Shown here: positions 7,403 to 18,896 of the stretch, piece by piece | Position numbering within the stretch: position 1 is the stretch's first letter | Layout: each line of letters starts with the position of its first letter | NCBI GenBank assembly: GCA_026770575.1 | Contig: MU657199.1 | Coordinates: 345,131-378,799, forward strand | Direction: 5' to 3' | DNA: 33,669 bases | From: Pelagophyceae sp. CCMP2097 | Taxonomy: Eukaryota > Sar > Pelagophyceae | Notes under the pieces: model-generated | Seen by the model: only the letters and a program-made list of their open reading frames with translations | Told to the model about the DNA's origin: nothing | The model's database searches: none | Made by a program: the position numbers and the translations under genes

Positions 7403-10400
7403 TCACGGCGACGTCCTGCGCACGAGTCGGCCGCGGAAGCGGAGCTCGGCGGAGGCGTGCTGGCAGACGCGCGCGTGGAGTTGGTCCGTGGAGATCGTTT
7501 TCGCGATGTGACCGGTCGCGCCCGATGCAGCTAGGTGGAAGTTATAGAGAGGCAAAAGGTGCATCGTCCGCAAGCAAGAAAGGGTTTGCAAAAACGCACC
7601 GTAGTGCGCGAGGTCGTCTGGGGCGTCGGCCGCGGAAACGACGTAGATCAAACGCTGCGCAGCCCCGGAAGCGGCGTCCCTCGCTCGGATGTCTCGGACC
7701 ACGTCCGTCCCGGCCACGGTGGTGTGGGCGCCGCCGAAGTTTTGGTCGATGAAGACCACATCAGCGTTTGTTGAGATGACGTCGGAAGCAAAGGCTTCGA
7801 TTGATGCTTTGGAGTCTCCTGCCAAAACCGGCGGAGAGTTCCCCGATACAAAGGCGCCCTCGATCCGCCTCGCCCACATCTTGCGCTGCAGCGCAGAGTC
7901 CTCGACGACTGCCGTTCTTAAATCGGCAATGTCGAAGTCGACGTAATGTTGCGAGCACTCAATTTTGACGAGCGGCACGTGTAAAGTCGCAGTCACCGCG
8001 TCGGGTTCTAAACGAAGTTTCAAAGAGCCGCCGAGGGACGTGGCGCAGGCGACGCTCATGCCGAAGCCGTCGCCGGCCGACCTAGAAATGGAGCGGGATC
8101 GACACGCGCCGTATCGACAGTGATTCGACCACCGCCGACGCCACACCCTTTGCCACAATGTCGCCGCGTGGGATTCATCCGATATCCCATATGCGTGCAT
8201 GGGATCCCGTATCGGATGCCACATGGGCTCGTGGGTGCGAGACTCCCCTGCAAATCCTTTCCCAGGTCCTTGAAAAGCCCAGAGGGACGGGCCTCCTTGG
8301 CGGTCAAGGCCCCTGCGCGGTCACTTACGAGGCCTCTTTGAAGGGTCCTCGCAAGCGATGCCACGGTCCCTCGCAAAGCGCCTTTACAGGGTCCCTTTCT
8401 TCGCACGGGCCCTCGTACGGTCGGCCCTCTGTACGGGACGGCCCCTCTCTCTGTGGCCTCTGAGGGCCCCAAAGTGCGGTCGGAGGGCGGGCCTCTCATG
8501 CGCTCCGTACGGGCCCTTGCAGGGCCTCTTTCACGGGGACCTCTCACAAAGTCTCTAGTGAAGGCTCCTCCTTGCAGTGCATGCACGGTCAAGGCCCCTC
8601 GAAAATGGCCCTTGCACGGCCCCTCGCGCCGTCTCTTTTGAAGGCCCCTTGGACAGACCCTGGCCTCTTGCACGGGCCGTGTTTCTGAAAGGTGCAGATC
8701 CCCTCGTGCGCTTGGAGCAAGGGCCGGAGAATGCTCCCCTCGGAAACGCGGGTCCTTGCAAGGCGCCTCGCCTTCGCAAGGACCCTGAGGAGGCCCTTTC
8801 GCAAGGCGCCTCGCACGGGCCTCGCAAGGACCCTGAGGACAGGCCTTTGCAAGGCGCCTCGCGCGGCCGTTTCAAGGCCCTTGGCAAGAGCCTCTGCTGT
8901 GGCCTCTTCAACGGCTCCTCGTTGGGTCCTTTGGGCGGGCCTTGAAGCTTGCTCGCAATGTCCCCTGCAAAGGCCCTCCGAAAAGGGCCCTCGCAAGGGC
9001 CCTCGAAAAGGCACTGTGTCAAAGCCTCAACGGAAATGGCTGGCTTTCAACAAGATGGTTGGCTGGGCCCGTGAAATCCGCCTCTTTCTGGACATGCCTC
9101 GAAAAGCCCCCCCGCAAGGGCTCGTCGACGTATGGGATTCAACCGATCCAATATGGGCTCGATCCCTCTGCGCAAGGCCGCCGGATTGCCATGTCTTGCC
9201 GAGAAAGACGCCGAAAAGAAACGTCGCCGCGTTATGAGCCCCGTGCGCCCTACAGCCCTCCGTCGCCGCGATGAAATTCAACTTGTCGTCGCCCAGCGCC
9301 AACAGCGTCTGGTGGCAGGGCCCGGCGGAATTCCGGACGATTAAAGTGAGCGACACGCTGCCGGTCTGCACGGGATTGACTTGTAAATCGACAGTAGGCG
9401 CTTTCGACCCATCTCCATACTTCAATGCGTTTGAAACGACGTTGTCCAGTATAATAGTCACCAGCAGAGGGTCCAGACGGAGCTTGTGGTGCGCCGATTG
9501 CGGAAGCGGGAGGACGTCTACTCTCCTCCCAGCTAATCGCAGCCTCGCCAACCTTTTCGAAACCAAGGCCGCGACGTCGATGGCGTCGGCGTCCTGCGGC
9601 TCGTACACGCCCGTGGCTAATAAAAGTAAAGCTGACTTTCTCATGGTCGTTTCTAGAACTTCGACGGCTAGCGAATTCAGCATTTCCAATTTATTCCGCA
9701 CCTTCTCCGGCAAAGGCTCGTTCGGCGCGGAAGCAACAGCACAAAGGTCCGCCAAGACGATGAGTCGGTTCTTGAGTTCGTGGCTCATGTACCTTTCCGT
9801 TCGGAGCTCCTCTTCAAGACGGTCTTCCGCCTTTTTCAGCGCCGCCGCGCTCTGCGAAGAAGCCTCTTCCCTTCTCAACCTCGGCAGCAAGCCCCGGAAG
9901 ACGCAGATGCGCTCCGGCGCTTCGCTGGAAACTGGTGAGACGCAAACTTGGTAAGGTATGTTCTTGCCCGTCTCGATATCAATCAGAGTCGAGTCGAATT
10001 CCATAGTCCTCGACCTGGGATCTCGAAGAAAGGCATGGACTTTGCAAAACTCCGCCGGCACGACCAAGTCCGCCAGAGCCGCCTCTCGAGGTAAGCGGCG
10101 GAGGCCAGACGTTGCGTCCAAGTTGCCCGATGCCCTGCCGTCGGATTCCCGACCGTCCGGTGCAGGCGGCGCACCCTCGGCGCACGCCGCCTCGGCCCAC
10201 GCCGCCCCGGCCCTTCGAAAGGCCCCTCGCGGAGAAGCGTCGTCGTAGGTAAAGTCTTCGTTGCCGTCATCCGAAGTGTTGAAACCGCCAAAGCCGCCGA
10301 AGCCGCCGCAGAAGCCTCCATCGCCCCCGTCGTCGAGTAAAGCCACTAACGTTAAAGCCTCGTCGATGCTCGGCGACCGAGGCACGCGCTTTGGCGAAGA

Positions 10401-11784
10401 AGCAAAGGCCCGCGCCGCAAAGGCGAGTACGACGGCGATTGAAGCGCAAGAAGCCATCAAGACCAACGCCTCCCCAGGCCGACGCCTCAAAACGCCGTAG
10501 TGGCACATCAGCCCTGCGTCGAGGAGCGGCAGATCGGCTTCGACGATTCGTAAGTAGTCGCCCCGTGCAGGTTTGATCGGCGAGCCGGACGCGGTCAAGG
10601 TGACGTGCTCGGGGAACAAGGAGCCCGCCGAGGTTTCATCGACGAAAAATCGCCAAAGGCCCAGGACCGACGCGTTCGTCGAAGCGCAGCCCGCCGGGCC
10701 GCAGTACGGCACCGTGAAAGCGAGGGCGCCGTTGGATGGTGAAGCGGCCATCTTGCGCGCTTCGAAGACACGAGAGTGCGCCTTTGGGAATAATTGCAGC
10801 CCCTCGGCGTCGTCGAGGCCGAAAACGGACCGCCGCGGTTCGTCCGAGGCCTACGCGTTGTTCTAGAGCATGGCTCTCCAAGAGGAAAGCATGTCCAAGA
10901 GTCACAGAGAGGCCTCTTCAGAGAGGCACGAGACCAAGCCACGCACTTTTTCCGCCTTCCAGCACAACCAAGCCGGGTTGTAGCTCGTGCGGTCCGCGGC
11001 GGGCCCGCGATCGGTGGCGTCGGTCATTCCCACTTGGGCGTCTGTGATGCCGACTTGGAAGCCGGCCGCGGTTGAGACGTGCCTCTCAAACGCACTTCGG
11101 TCCGCATACATCACCGTCGGCGCCCACGTCACCGCCCACGCGCGAAGCGCGCCTTGCGAGGCCCGCGCCTCAAAGGCGCGGAGGCCGTCAGAAACGAGGC
11201 GCCAAGTGGCGGCGTCGGCCACGAGAAAAGGTAGCCGAGAACGCTGCGCCGCCGAGAGCACCTATAGCACGTCTCGAGGGATCGCCCTCTCGGGGGACCA
11301 TCCTCTCAGGCCCGCAGGCGCCCGTCTATAAAGGACCGGCCGCTCTATAGGTCCAGAGGGAGGCGTGCAGGTATGCTTCTCTCGACAAAGTTCTTCTTCA
11401 AACACCCTTACGCCGGCTTTATACGAGCCCAAGGCCGTACGCCGTCGCCCCAGCGTCTTGGGCCCAGATCGAGGCGGCGTCGCGTAAAGCGTCGCAGCGC
11501 CGAGTTGCTCTGCGCTTTGCGCGGTCGCTCCGTTTATGAACAGCGCGGCAGCCCAGCGCCGCGCCCGCGCCGACGAGGAGTAAAGTCAAGGCCGCGAGGA
11601 CGCGCGTCATGCGCGCGTCGGCGCGTTTGTTGAACCGGCGTTCTGAAAGGCCTCGGGTCGGAAGCTTTGGCGTGGAAGGTGGGCTATCGTTGATGTCTAT
11701 ACCCAGATAGGACCCTAAACTATCAAACGACAACGACCCTAGGGAGTCGAAGGACCGTCCCAGGGACCTCGCGCGGGCGCGCAT
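7403..11784 (-). CDS. CHASE-domain hybrid histidine kinase, five exons
   Basis: A membrane receptor kinase that would autophosphorylate His and pass phosphate to its own receiver. Exons are 11784-11425, 11261-10947, 10850-9223, 8081-7600 and 7530-7403. All junctions are GT..AG with matching phase, giving 970 aa. TM1 is at about 61-79. A CHASE sensor follows at about 105-270, including DEPRRSVFGLDD and a TxYNP-like element. TM2 is at about 353-374, then a Gly-rich segment. The H-box is MSHELKN with His near 582, and the N-box is ILDNVVSNALKYG with Asn near 695-699. The G-box SAGDGFGMS forms only after intron 4 is removed. The receiver has FIDQNFGG for the phospho-Asp, and its Lys (GHIAKT) is in exon 5. 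CHASE domains bind small ligands such as adenine derivatives in plants and amoebae; this ligand is unknown. The start could instead be the Met at residue 59, just before TM1. Confidence 0.8.
7531..7599 (-). other. Intron 5 of the histidine kinase (69 nt)
   Basis: Donor GTGCGT and acceptor CACCTAG. The length is a multiple of three with no stop, so the frame also reads through. Only splicing restores the receiver's AxGATGHIAKT segment directly after the DDLAHY helix. Confidence 0.7.
8082..9222 (-). other. Intron 4 of the histidine kinase (1,141 nt)
   Basis: Donor GTTTCT follows the codons for AHNAA, and acceptor TTTCTAG precedes SAGDGFGMS. Removal joins the two halves of the ATP-binding domain in frame with phase 2. 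The intron interior is filled with GC-rich repeats. Confidence 0.75.
8240..9030. repeat. GC-rich fold-back repeat field inside intron 4
   Basis: About 800 bp are built from variations of CTCGCAAGGGCCC and AAGGCCCCTCG in both orientations. A clear 48-bp tandem pair lies at 8775-8822 and 8823-8865 (CGCAAGGACCCTGAGG). Similar 30-bp sequences around GGGATTCATCCGAT (8168) and GGGATTCAACCGAT (9134) sit just outside the field, like direct flanks of an insertion. Confidence 0.7.
10851..10946 (-). other. Intron 2 of the histidine kinase (96 nt)
   Basis: Donor GTGCGT and acceptor GCGTAG, phase 0. Splicing removes an in-frame stop at 10902 and restores the CHASE segment ASDEPRRSVFGLDD. Confidence 0.7.
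11262..11424 (-). other. Intron 1 of the histidine kinase (163 nt)
   Basis: Donor GTATAA and acceptor GCTATAG, phase 0, joining AYGLGL to VLSAAQRSRL. The interior carries ACCTATAG and CTATAGGT in inverted orientation about 80 bp apart. Confidence 0.55.
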
Positions 11785-12886
11785 TCAAGAGCACCAGGGG
11801 GCCGGAACACCCTCGGAACTGTGCCGGGATTGTAGCCGAAAACAGATCTTCAAATCGTCATCTTTCGGCAATGAAACGTTGCAGACAAGTTGAAATTGGT
11901 TGAGCAGTCTGCGTCCTGTTACGGAAGAACGCTACTCGCTTCAAACTTTTAAACGGTAACTCTGACTCTCTTCAAGGTATTTTAAAACACCTTTCAATCC
12001 AAGCGCGGCGCTTGAAACTTTCGGAATTTAGGACACCTCAACCGAGGTGGAGAGCAGCCCCGGCCGCTACGGGCAACCGTACTTTGTATCAATACTTCCT
12101 GGCAACCTCAAGCGCCGCACCTCGGCCTCCTGAGCGCGGGCGCACCTCGCGACCTCGCTCACCGGAGCCAGCCGCACGTGCTCCGGGCAGTCCCGAAACC
12201 CCGAACTCTCCCGTGGCCCTGGGGCGGTTTTGCCCTTTCCCTGCAGCCGTTTTACCTCACTGCTTAGGCGTCTGGCGCAACGCGGACCCGGCGCTCGGCC
12301 TAGACCTGCACCGCCTGGACCCGCTCGTGCCCATGCCGCCAGACGGCGTCGTGCGGACCCGGCGCTGCCCGCAGCCGGGCCCGCAGCCGGGCCCACAGCT
12401 GGGCCCACAGCCGGGCCCGCAGACGGGCCCGCAGCCGGGCCCGCAGCCGGGCCCGCAGCCCTGCCGCGCCTCTACTTCCTCAACCCAACCACAAAACTCC
12501 GGCCATGCCCCTCGTTGCCGGCCCACAATGTGCTGGACTGCCTGGCCGGCCCTCGTATCGCTTCGGCGCGCGAAAATAAAGCCGCCCGCCGAGAAAATGA
12601 GCCGCCGAGGAGACAACGGCCAGTGCAAGCCCGAATGCAGCAACCCGAGTTTTCCGGCAGAGAAGCGTGGTTGAGGCCCTTTGGGGTCGATCCCAGTTGC
12701 TCCTGCGCAGGACCTCTTGATCTGCACGTGGCTCTCTGAGAGTCTGTCATCTCCCCGGGGTATAAATTACAACCCTCACGCCTCACGGACTGCTTGTCGG
12801 CACTGCGCATCGCGCGTCCCAGGCCAACCCGCTGGCCTCGGACGCCGCCGGCCATTGTCTATGGATATCTTACTCAGGCCTCGCCG
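11785..12886. other. Intergenic region, no supported gene
   Basis: The first 220 bp are comparatively AT-rich. The rest is GC-rich, with a minisatellite at 12371-12460. A plus-strand open frame of 220 codons (12012-12674) is mostly Pro/Gly/Gln repeat and simple composition, so I do not call it. A copy related to the 72-bp repeats near 15.4 kb lies at 12284-12365. Confidence 0.5.
12371..12460. repeat. 12-bp minisatellite, seven units
   Basis: Unit GCAGCCGGGCCC with single-base variants (ACAGCTGGGCCC, GCAGACGGGCCC) repeats in register from 12371. It would read as Gly-Pro-Gln-Pro on one strand. Confidence 0.9.
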
Positions 12887-14851
12887 TCAGACCCACTGCG
12901 CGGTGGACGTGGTCGCGTCGCTGGCCGCGGTGGAGTTGTCGCCGGTGGACTTGGCCGCGCTGCGCTCAGCCGCGTGGAACCGCGCCACGGCGGCCCCCAA
13001 AGCGCGATACCATCCCATAAGCGTGGCGACACCTCTCTCCGAGTCGGCGTCGCGCGTCACTTTTGACGCCAGCGCCGCGAATTCCGCGTCCGACGCGTCG
13101 AGCCTACACAAACGGTGGGCTTTTGAAGCACGGCGCGTTTTGCTTCACCTCAATAAGCCGCGGAGAGAGAGGCCGGCTTGTTCGAGGCGGCGCGCGAGGA
13201 GGTGAGCACCCGCGGACCGCGCCGCGATGAGCAGAGACGCGTCCTCTTCCGCCGACGCGCTTTCGGCGGCGCGCAGCGCGTCGTCGTTGCGCAGCGCAGT
13301 GCCGCCGGCGGCCGGCGCGTCGCCGGTGGCGGCCGGCGTGTCGCCAGTGGCGAGCCCGGCGAGCCACTGCCTCCCCCCCGCGGCGGACTGGGCGTACGCG
13401 TACGCCGCCTCGGCCACCGGCCCCATTGCGCCGTCCATGCGCCGCGCCTCGTCGCCATTCGTGTCGTCGTCGTCGTCGGGCGGCGCGCCGAAGACCGGCC
13501 AGCTGCGGCGCACGGCCGGCGGGCCCGACGCAGCCCTTGCAGCCGTGGCGGCCGGCGGCGCCAGCGGCACCTTCCTCGGGCGGCCGCGGGGTTTCTTCGG
13601 CGGCTCGTCGCCTGGGGCGGCCGGGTTGGCTTTCAGAGCTTTGCGGTGCGCGGCTTTGAGCGTCGCCTTGTGCAATGCTTTGAGTTTGTTGAAGACGACT
13701 GCCAAGTCCGTCCCGCGGCCCAACGCTTGCAACGACTCGTGTTCCCAAGGGAAAAGATCCCGAACCATAATCGGAAACTCTTGGTTATCCAACCTCCGCC
13801 GCTCCTCGATGCAGACGTAGAGCGTGGAAAGAGACGCCTTCTTGGCCGCGTCCCACTTGGCCGACCAGTCGTAGAGCGTGGAAAGAGGCGCCTTCTTGCC
13901 GCGATTCGAGAGCATCGCCTCGTGCACCCGATCCTCGTACGCCCGGCGAGCCTTGGCCGCCCACAGCTCCTCGGGCACGCGCCCTTCCTCCGCCAAGCGC
14001 ACTATCATCGCTGCGCGGAGTTCCCCGGCCGCGCGCAGTTCCTCGTCCGCGCGGCGCGCATCCTTGTCGCGCGACGCCCGCTCGGCGGCCGTGTGCCGCG
14101 CCGCCGCAGTCTCGTCGCTTGGCGCCGCGAACGCGGCACGGTCGTCGACGCCGTCGTCGTCTTCGGCTTCGTCTTCGGCGGCGGGCGGTGGCGCGTCGGG
14201 CCGGCTGCACTGCGCGGCCCACAGGCCCGCCAGCGAGCCCGGTACCTTTTTCGGTCCGCCGCTTTTCGGCTTCAACTTCTTCCGCTGCGCCTCTTCCAGC
14301 AGCAGCTCCCAGGCTAAAGAGGGCGCCGCGCTGGCTTCGAAGTTTTGGTGTGGGGCCGTGGTGAGGTTCCGTGAACGGTGAATTCTCTGTTCCTTTCTTT
14401 TGTATTCAACAGTCCACCAAGCCTTGCCAGTCTTGCCCACGATCACGCCCCGCACCGAAGGGTCGTTCGTCAGGTAGACGCGCGAACCCACGCGCAGCGG
14501 CGAAGCGGCGTCCGCCGGAAGCGGCTGCGTTGCCGCATTTGAGGCGTCGAAGTCGTCGTCCGATTTTTCTTCGGAGTCGTCGTCCGCGTAGCTGCGCGAC
14601 GCCCCCTTGCGCGGGGAGGCGCGCTGCACAGGCCACGGCGCGGGCCGTTTTTTTGCCTGAAGAAGAGAGGCGTGTGCGCACGCAGGACACTTCCAGGAGT
14701 CTCGATCCGGCCCGCGGCGCGGCGGTCCACGGCGCCCGGCCTTCTTCGAAGAGCGCCCCACCGCGGCAAAAAAGGCCTCGGGCGATGCGGACGCGCGGCG
14801 CACCTTCTTCGTCGAAGGGCTGCTTTCGTCCATCCGCTCAGCATCGCTCAT
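12887..14851 (-). CDS. AT-hook protein with SH3/Tudor-like domain, two exons
   Basis: Exon 1 is 14851-13149 and exon 2 is 13103-12887, with a 45-nt intron (GTGAAG..TGTAG, phase 2), giving 639 aa. Splicing replaces the early stop at 13145 and joins LSLRGLLR to LDASDAEFAAL. A KCPAC pair lies at residues 54-57. Residues 119-164 form a small beta domain (VGSRVYLTNDPSVRGVIVG) like a KOW/Tudor SH3 barrel. A long Ala/Glu/Arg-rich helical region follows, with two near-identical LSTLY segments. A canonical AT-hook core PRGRPRK lies near 420-426. The AT-hook binds the minor groove of AT-rich DNA, so a nuclear chromatin role is likely. The frame is open upstream to 15190, so an earlier start cannot be excluded. 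Confidence 0.65.
13104..13148 (-). other. 45-nt intron of the AT-hook gene
   Basis: Donor GTGAAG and acceptor TTGTGTAG, phase 2. It is one of five introns of 44-48 nt in this window. Confidence 0.65.
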
Positions 14852-15263
14852 CGCCGAGCGCCGCCTCGTCGCATGCGGCGGCGCGGCGGTGGGGTAGCCC
14901 TTCGAGGACGGGCCGACCTTTGGGCCGCCGGAGGGGCGCCGCCGCGGAGGCCCTCTTGATGGCCCTCTTGACAGAGCTGCTCGATGAGTCAACTGAAGGA
15001 TTTGCTGAAAAACCGGTTGATGATCGTTGGGTTCAAGAACCTTCCGAGTCCACGGGCGAACTTGAGGCAGAACAATCATGATGGGCTCCACGGCGGGCGC
15101 GACGCTCGCGTTCCTCTGCTCCGACGGTTCCGTCTCGGCGGCGCGGATGGTGGCGCGCGCGCGAACCCGAAAACAGCTCGGCGCCGCCACATTCGCTCAA
15201 TGAAAAATTGCGGACATCAAGGTGGGCATCACGGTGGGCGCATCGCTCGTGTCCGCCCGACGA

Positions 15264-15660
15264 CGTCGCGGCGGACTCGGTTCTCGGCCTCGAGGCAGCG
15301 CCTGGACCCGCTCGTGTCCACGCCGTCCGACGGCGTTGTGGCGGACCCGGCACTCGGCCTTGACGCACCGCGCCTGGACCCGCTCGTGCCCATGCCGCCC
15401 GACGGAATCGCGGCGGGCCCAGCGCTCGGCCTCTGCCGCGCCTGGACCCGCTCGTGTCTACGCTGCCCGACGGCGTCATGGCGGACCCGGCGCTCGGCCT
15501 CGACGAGTAGGGCCTGGATTCGCACGTGCCCTCGCCGCCCGACGGCGTCGAGACGGACCCCGTGCTCGACCTCGACGTACAAGGCCTGGATCTGCTCGTG
15601 CCCACGCCGCTGATGGCATAGCCGCGGACCCGGCGCTTGGCCTCGACGTGCAGCGCCTGA
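15264..15660. repeat. Tandem array of ~72-bp units, about six copies
   Basis: The anchor CGCCTGGACCCGCTCGTG recurs at 15299, 15371 and 15439. Diverged copies start at 15511, 15583 and 15654, so the period is 68 to 72 bp. Each unit also carries GACGGCGTCGTGGCGGACCC and GCGCTCGGCCTCGACG variants. A single related copy lies at 12284-12365. Frames through it are interrupted by stops, so I do not call a protein. Confidence 0.8.
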
Positions 15661-16805
15661 AAGAAAATCCGGACTGTCCTATCAGGAACCTCCGGTCCCT
15701 CTGGAACGCCCGGACCGCGAGAGACACCGAGACCGTGACAACCGCCTAGACTGTGAGGAACATCTGGACCGGACTGTTAGGCCCATCATCTTTGGCCACA
15801 GGCGACGCGAGTTCGTCAAGGACCCGGCAAGGGTGCAGGTCCCACTGCCGATGCCCACAAGGTTTTTGCCCCTTTGGATGCCAGCAGGGGACAGTCACTT
15901 GGTGGAAGATGAGGGGAGCAACGACTCCTATCGCTTCTGGCAAGGGCAATCATGCCCTTTGGCTGCTGCCAGCGATCATGCCCGCTGATGCCAGTAATCG
16001 GAGCACTGAAGGCGTGATGCATAGCCTCTCCGCCCAGTGTGAATCCAGAGCAGGACCGCTCTGATATGCCGCGGCAATGCCCCTCGAGCCCAGAGGTAGT
16101 TCCTTGCCTGGAGGACTCTTCACTGGAAACCGAAGATAACAAAAGGAAATTCAGCGCCCCCCTTGCCGCTGATGCCGCTCTGTTAGGCGGAGGGCAACGC
16201 CCCTCCGCCCAGAGTGTGGCGCTCTGATGGACCGAGGGCAATTACCCTTCGCCCGGAGCGATCTCGCAAGATACAACGACACTTCGACGGTTCGAGGCGG
16301 CTCTTGCCTCAAACGCTCTCGAGTTGGCTTGGTATGTGCGGGGCGGTGCGGTGCGGTCGCCATAGTGGGATTCGGCGCTTCCGCGCCGAATTCCCGCTGT
16401 GGTCGCACGTGCCCAGGGATTATACTTCATTCCACCTTTTTTCCAGTGCGACCCTGAAGTCCCTCACTCCGTGCTTCGTCTCGCTTCGTGCGCCCCGGGG
16501 CACAAGTGCATGGCGACACGAAGACTAGCTCACTGCCCCTTCCCGTACATCGTCGGGGTGCGCGGCATCGGGTCACCTCCACCCTCGACGGGCCCTCCTT
16601 AGGAGTGGCTGCATTCGGCGAGGATACGCCCGTAAAAATGCGACAAGGGCAGAGCAATGAAGGTTTGGAATACCCGAGCACCCAGTGGAAGTCCGAGAGC
16701 GAGGTTTTCGCTTTAAAATAAGAATTCTACATTGTATTGAGCTAGGAATTCCTACATGTATTAGAGTCCGATGCCACGATATGGAACTTTAGCCCGGCGG
16801 CGTTG
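15661..16805. other. Intergenic region, no supported gene
   Basis: Short fold-back stretches such as GAGGGCAACGCCCCTC and loosely repeated CTCTCCGCCCAGAGTG lie at 15880-16260. The end (16720-16800) is AT-rich and holds the palindrome TAGGAATTCCTA at 16743-16754. No RNA gene or domain was recognised. Confidence 0.45.
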
Positions 16806-18700
16806 TTAGGCATCGTCGGTTAACGAGGCTTTTCGGAGGAGGCTTGCGAAGTCGCGCTCCATGGCGCGTTCCCCGAGATCCTGCAGCTTTCGAATTTCGT
16901 CGTCGGCAGCCAACCTTTTCATCCGCGGTGGCGGCGACCTGGAGAGGTCGCATTTGAGCGCCATCGCCGAGGAGAGCATGGTGCCGCACTGCTGCAGTTT
17001 TTCCAGGTGCTTGCGCACGTTTGCTCGAGAGGAGAAGTCGCCGGTTGCGTACACCGCCTATTGTTGATTGCATCGGCCGCGCACGGGCCCATCGAGAGGG
17101 ACCCGCATACGGACCCTTGACAGGGGCCCCTTTCTAAGAACCCTGAACAGAAGAAGGCCCCTTGAGAGACGGCCCCGTTCCACGCTCGCACGCACTTCGA
17201 AAAGGACTGGCCATAAGTCGTACTTCTCGTAGACGCAGCACTTGAGAACAAAGGCCTGCCTCTTTGTCCGCAGGAAATCGCAGACCAGCGCCGAGAGGTG
17301 CGCGTCCGCCACGGGCGTCGAAAAAGCGCAAAGGCGCCACTGCCTCTGCACGAGTTCGGCGTGCGCCGCGGTCACCACCGCGCGCCTCCGCCACGCGCGC
17401 TGGGCGAAGGTGACGCACCAAACCAGCTTCTTGCATGCCATTCGGAACCCATTTTGAGCCTTTAATAAAGTGGCAACATAGAGCACGCATTCCAGCGACC
17501 TCGCTAAAGATCGGTGGCGGTGGAAGGTACGCATGAACCTTACTAAGACGAGGACGGCTCGGAGGCGTCGGATGTTCTGGTAGGCCCGTTTCCGCCTGTA
17601 CAAGTGCTGGTGGAAAAGGAACGTCCTCGCAGCGAGAGAAACGTCCAAAAGCCATAACTTGGCTCTGTTCGCGCCCTCGTACCTCGCCATCTTCGAGACG
17701 GCCTTTGCGAACTCGACGGCGCGGAGTTTCTGGATGTTTTTCACTTCTCGAGTGTGGAAATGTAATGCCGTGATGCGGCGAGCCTCTTCCACATTCCTTC
17801 TTTCCATAACTTGCGCGCTGTGAAAAAGGTCCGCCGTCCGCGGACGGACCGGGCTCCCGCGCGGCGTGCCGAGCGACCGGCGCGCGTCGTGCGACTTTGA
17901 CAAGTCGACCGTCCAGCCGGAAACCGGCCCAAAGTCCGGCGCCCGGCGCCCGGGCGGCGATTCGGCCGTCAGGAGCGTCTCGAGGCGCCGCCGCACCGCC
18001 AGGCGCCTGGCGTGGTCGGCGTGGCCGTAAGCAATGAGGCGGCCGTCGAGCTCCAGGCCTACGACAAGGCGTCCGTCGAGCTCCGTCGAGCTCCAGGCCT
18101 GCGGTCGGCGTCCAGGACCACGCGTCGCCTTTTTGGACTCACGGCCTTCCTCGGACCGCGCGTGCTGGATCTTGGACTCGACGCTCCGCGCCGCCGCGCT
18201 CCTCGGCCGCACCTACGCGAGCCTCGACACCACTGAAGTGCCCATGGCCAGGCACCGGTGCCTATGGGCCGAACCGCACGATACGGACACACCTCGACGG
18301 CTCCTTCCCAGGCCTGCGCGCTGCGTTGCGAGCGCGCCAATTCGGGCAGCGCGTGCGCCGGCAGAGCGTGCACCGCGCCCGACGGTCGGCCGCCGCCGCT
18401 GCCGCCAGTGGCCGGCGCAGTCGCGGCCGCTTTCGCAGGGGAGAAGCCGGCGCTCGCGGGGAAGAAGCCGGAGTGCGCGGAGGAGGAGCCGGAGTGGACG
18501 GGGGAGAAGGCGGCACTCGCGTCGTTTGGCGTTTGCCGCGCCCCCGGCGACGCCGGAGGCCGGCCCACAGGCGACTTTGGAGGCCGGCCCACAGGCGACG
18601 CCGCAGCGTCGCGGCGGCGCGAAACGCCCGAGGGAACTCGGAGGCCGCCGGCGTCGCCGCGCAGCGCCTTGGAGGACGCCGGCGGCCGCCGCGAGGCCAT
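16806..18700 (-). CDS. Unrecognised basic helical protein, three exons
   Basis: The model is exons 18700-18293, 18212-17196 and 17057-16806, all phase 0, with introns of 80 nt (GTGTGT..CGTAG) and 138 nt (GTGCGT..AATAG), giving 558 aa. The first 136 residues are Ser/Pro/Ala-rich with two SPVGRPP repeats. Residues 137-475 are strongly basic and helical, rich in Arg, His and aromatic residues, with IQ-like stretches such as YRRKRAYQNIRRLR and FAQRAWRRR. The C-terminal exon is an amphipathic charged helix. I do not recognise the family. A scaffold, cytoskeletal or calmodulin-binding role fits the composition but is a guess. The splice joins LFE to AVYATGDF and AVE to VRPRSA are smooth, which supports the model. 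Confidence 0.55.
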
Positions 18701-18896
18701 GTTCTGCCAGTGATACGCTCGAGAACGCGCGTGCGCTCGCCAAATTCCAGTTTTTATAAACATGAAAAGAAATGTGAAACTTTGAAGCGGCCCGTCGGAG
18801 GACCGGAGACGCTCCGTCGCAGACGACGGGAGTCGAGACGACGCGGTTCTGGAGGCGAGCTAAACGTTACCGCGCTTTAAAAGGCGCCGGATCACG

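Noticed and set aside
12012..12674. 220-codon plus-strand frame containing GPQP repeats
   Set aside because: The frame is carried by the 12-bp minisatellite, and the flanking codons show no domain or consistent composition.
13178..14317. Long plus-strand frame over the AT-hook gene
   Set aside because: It is antisense to a frame with a canonical AT-hook and a supported splice junction.
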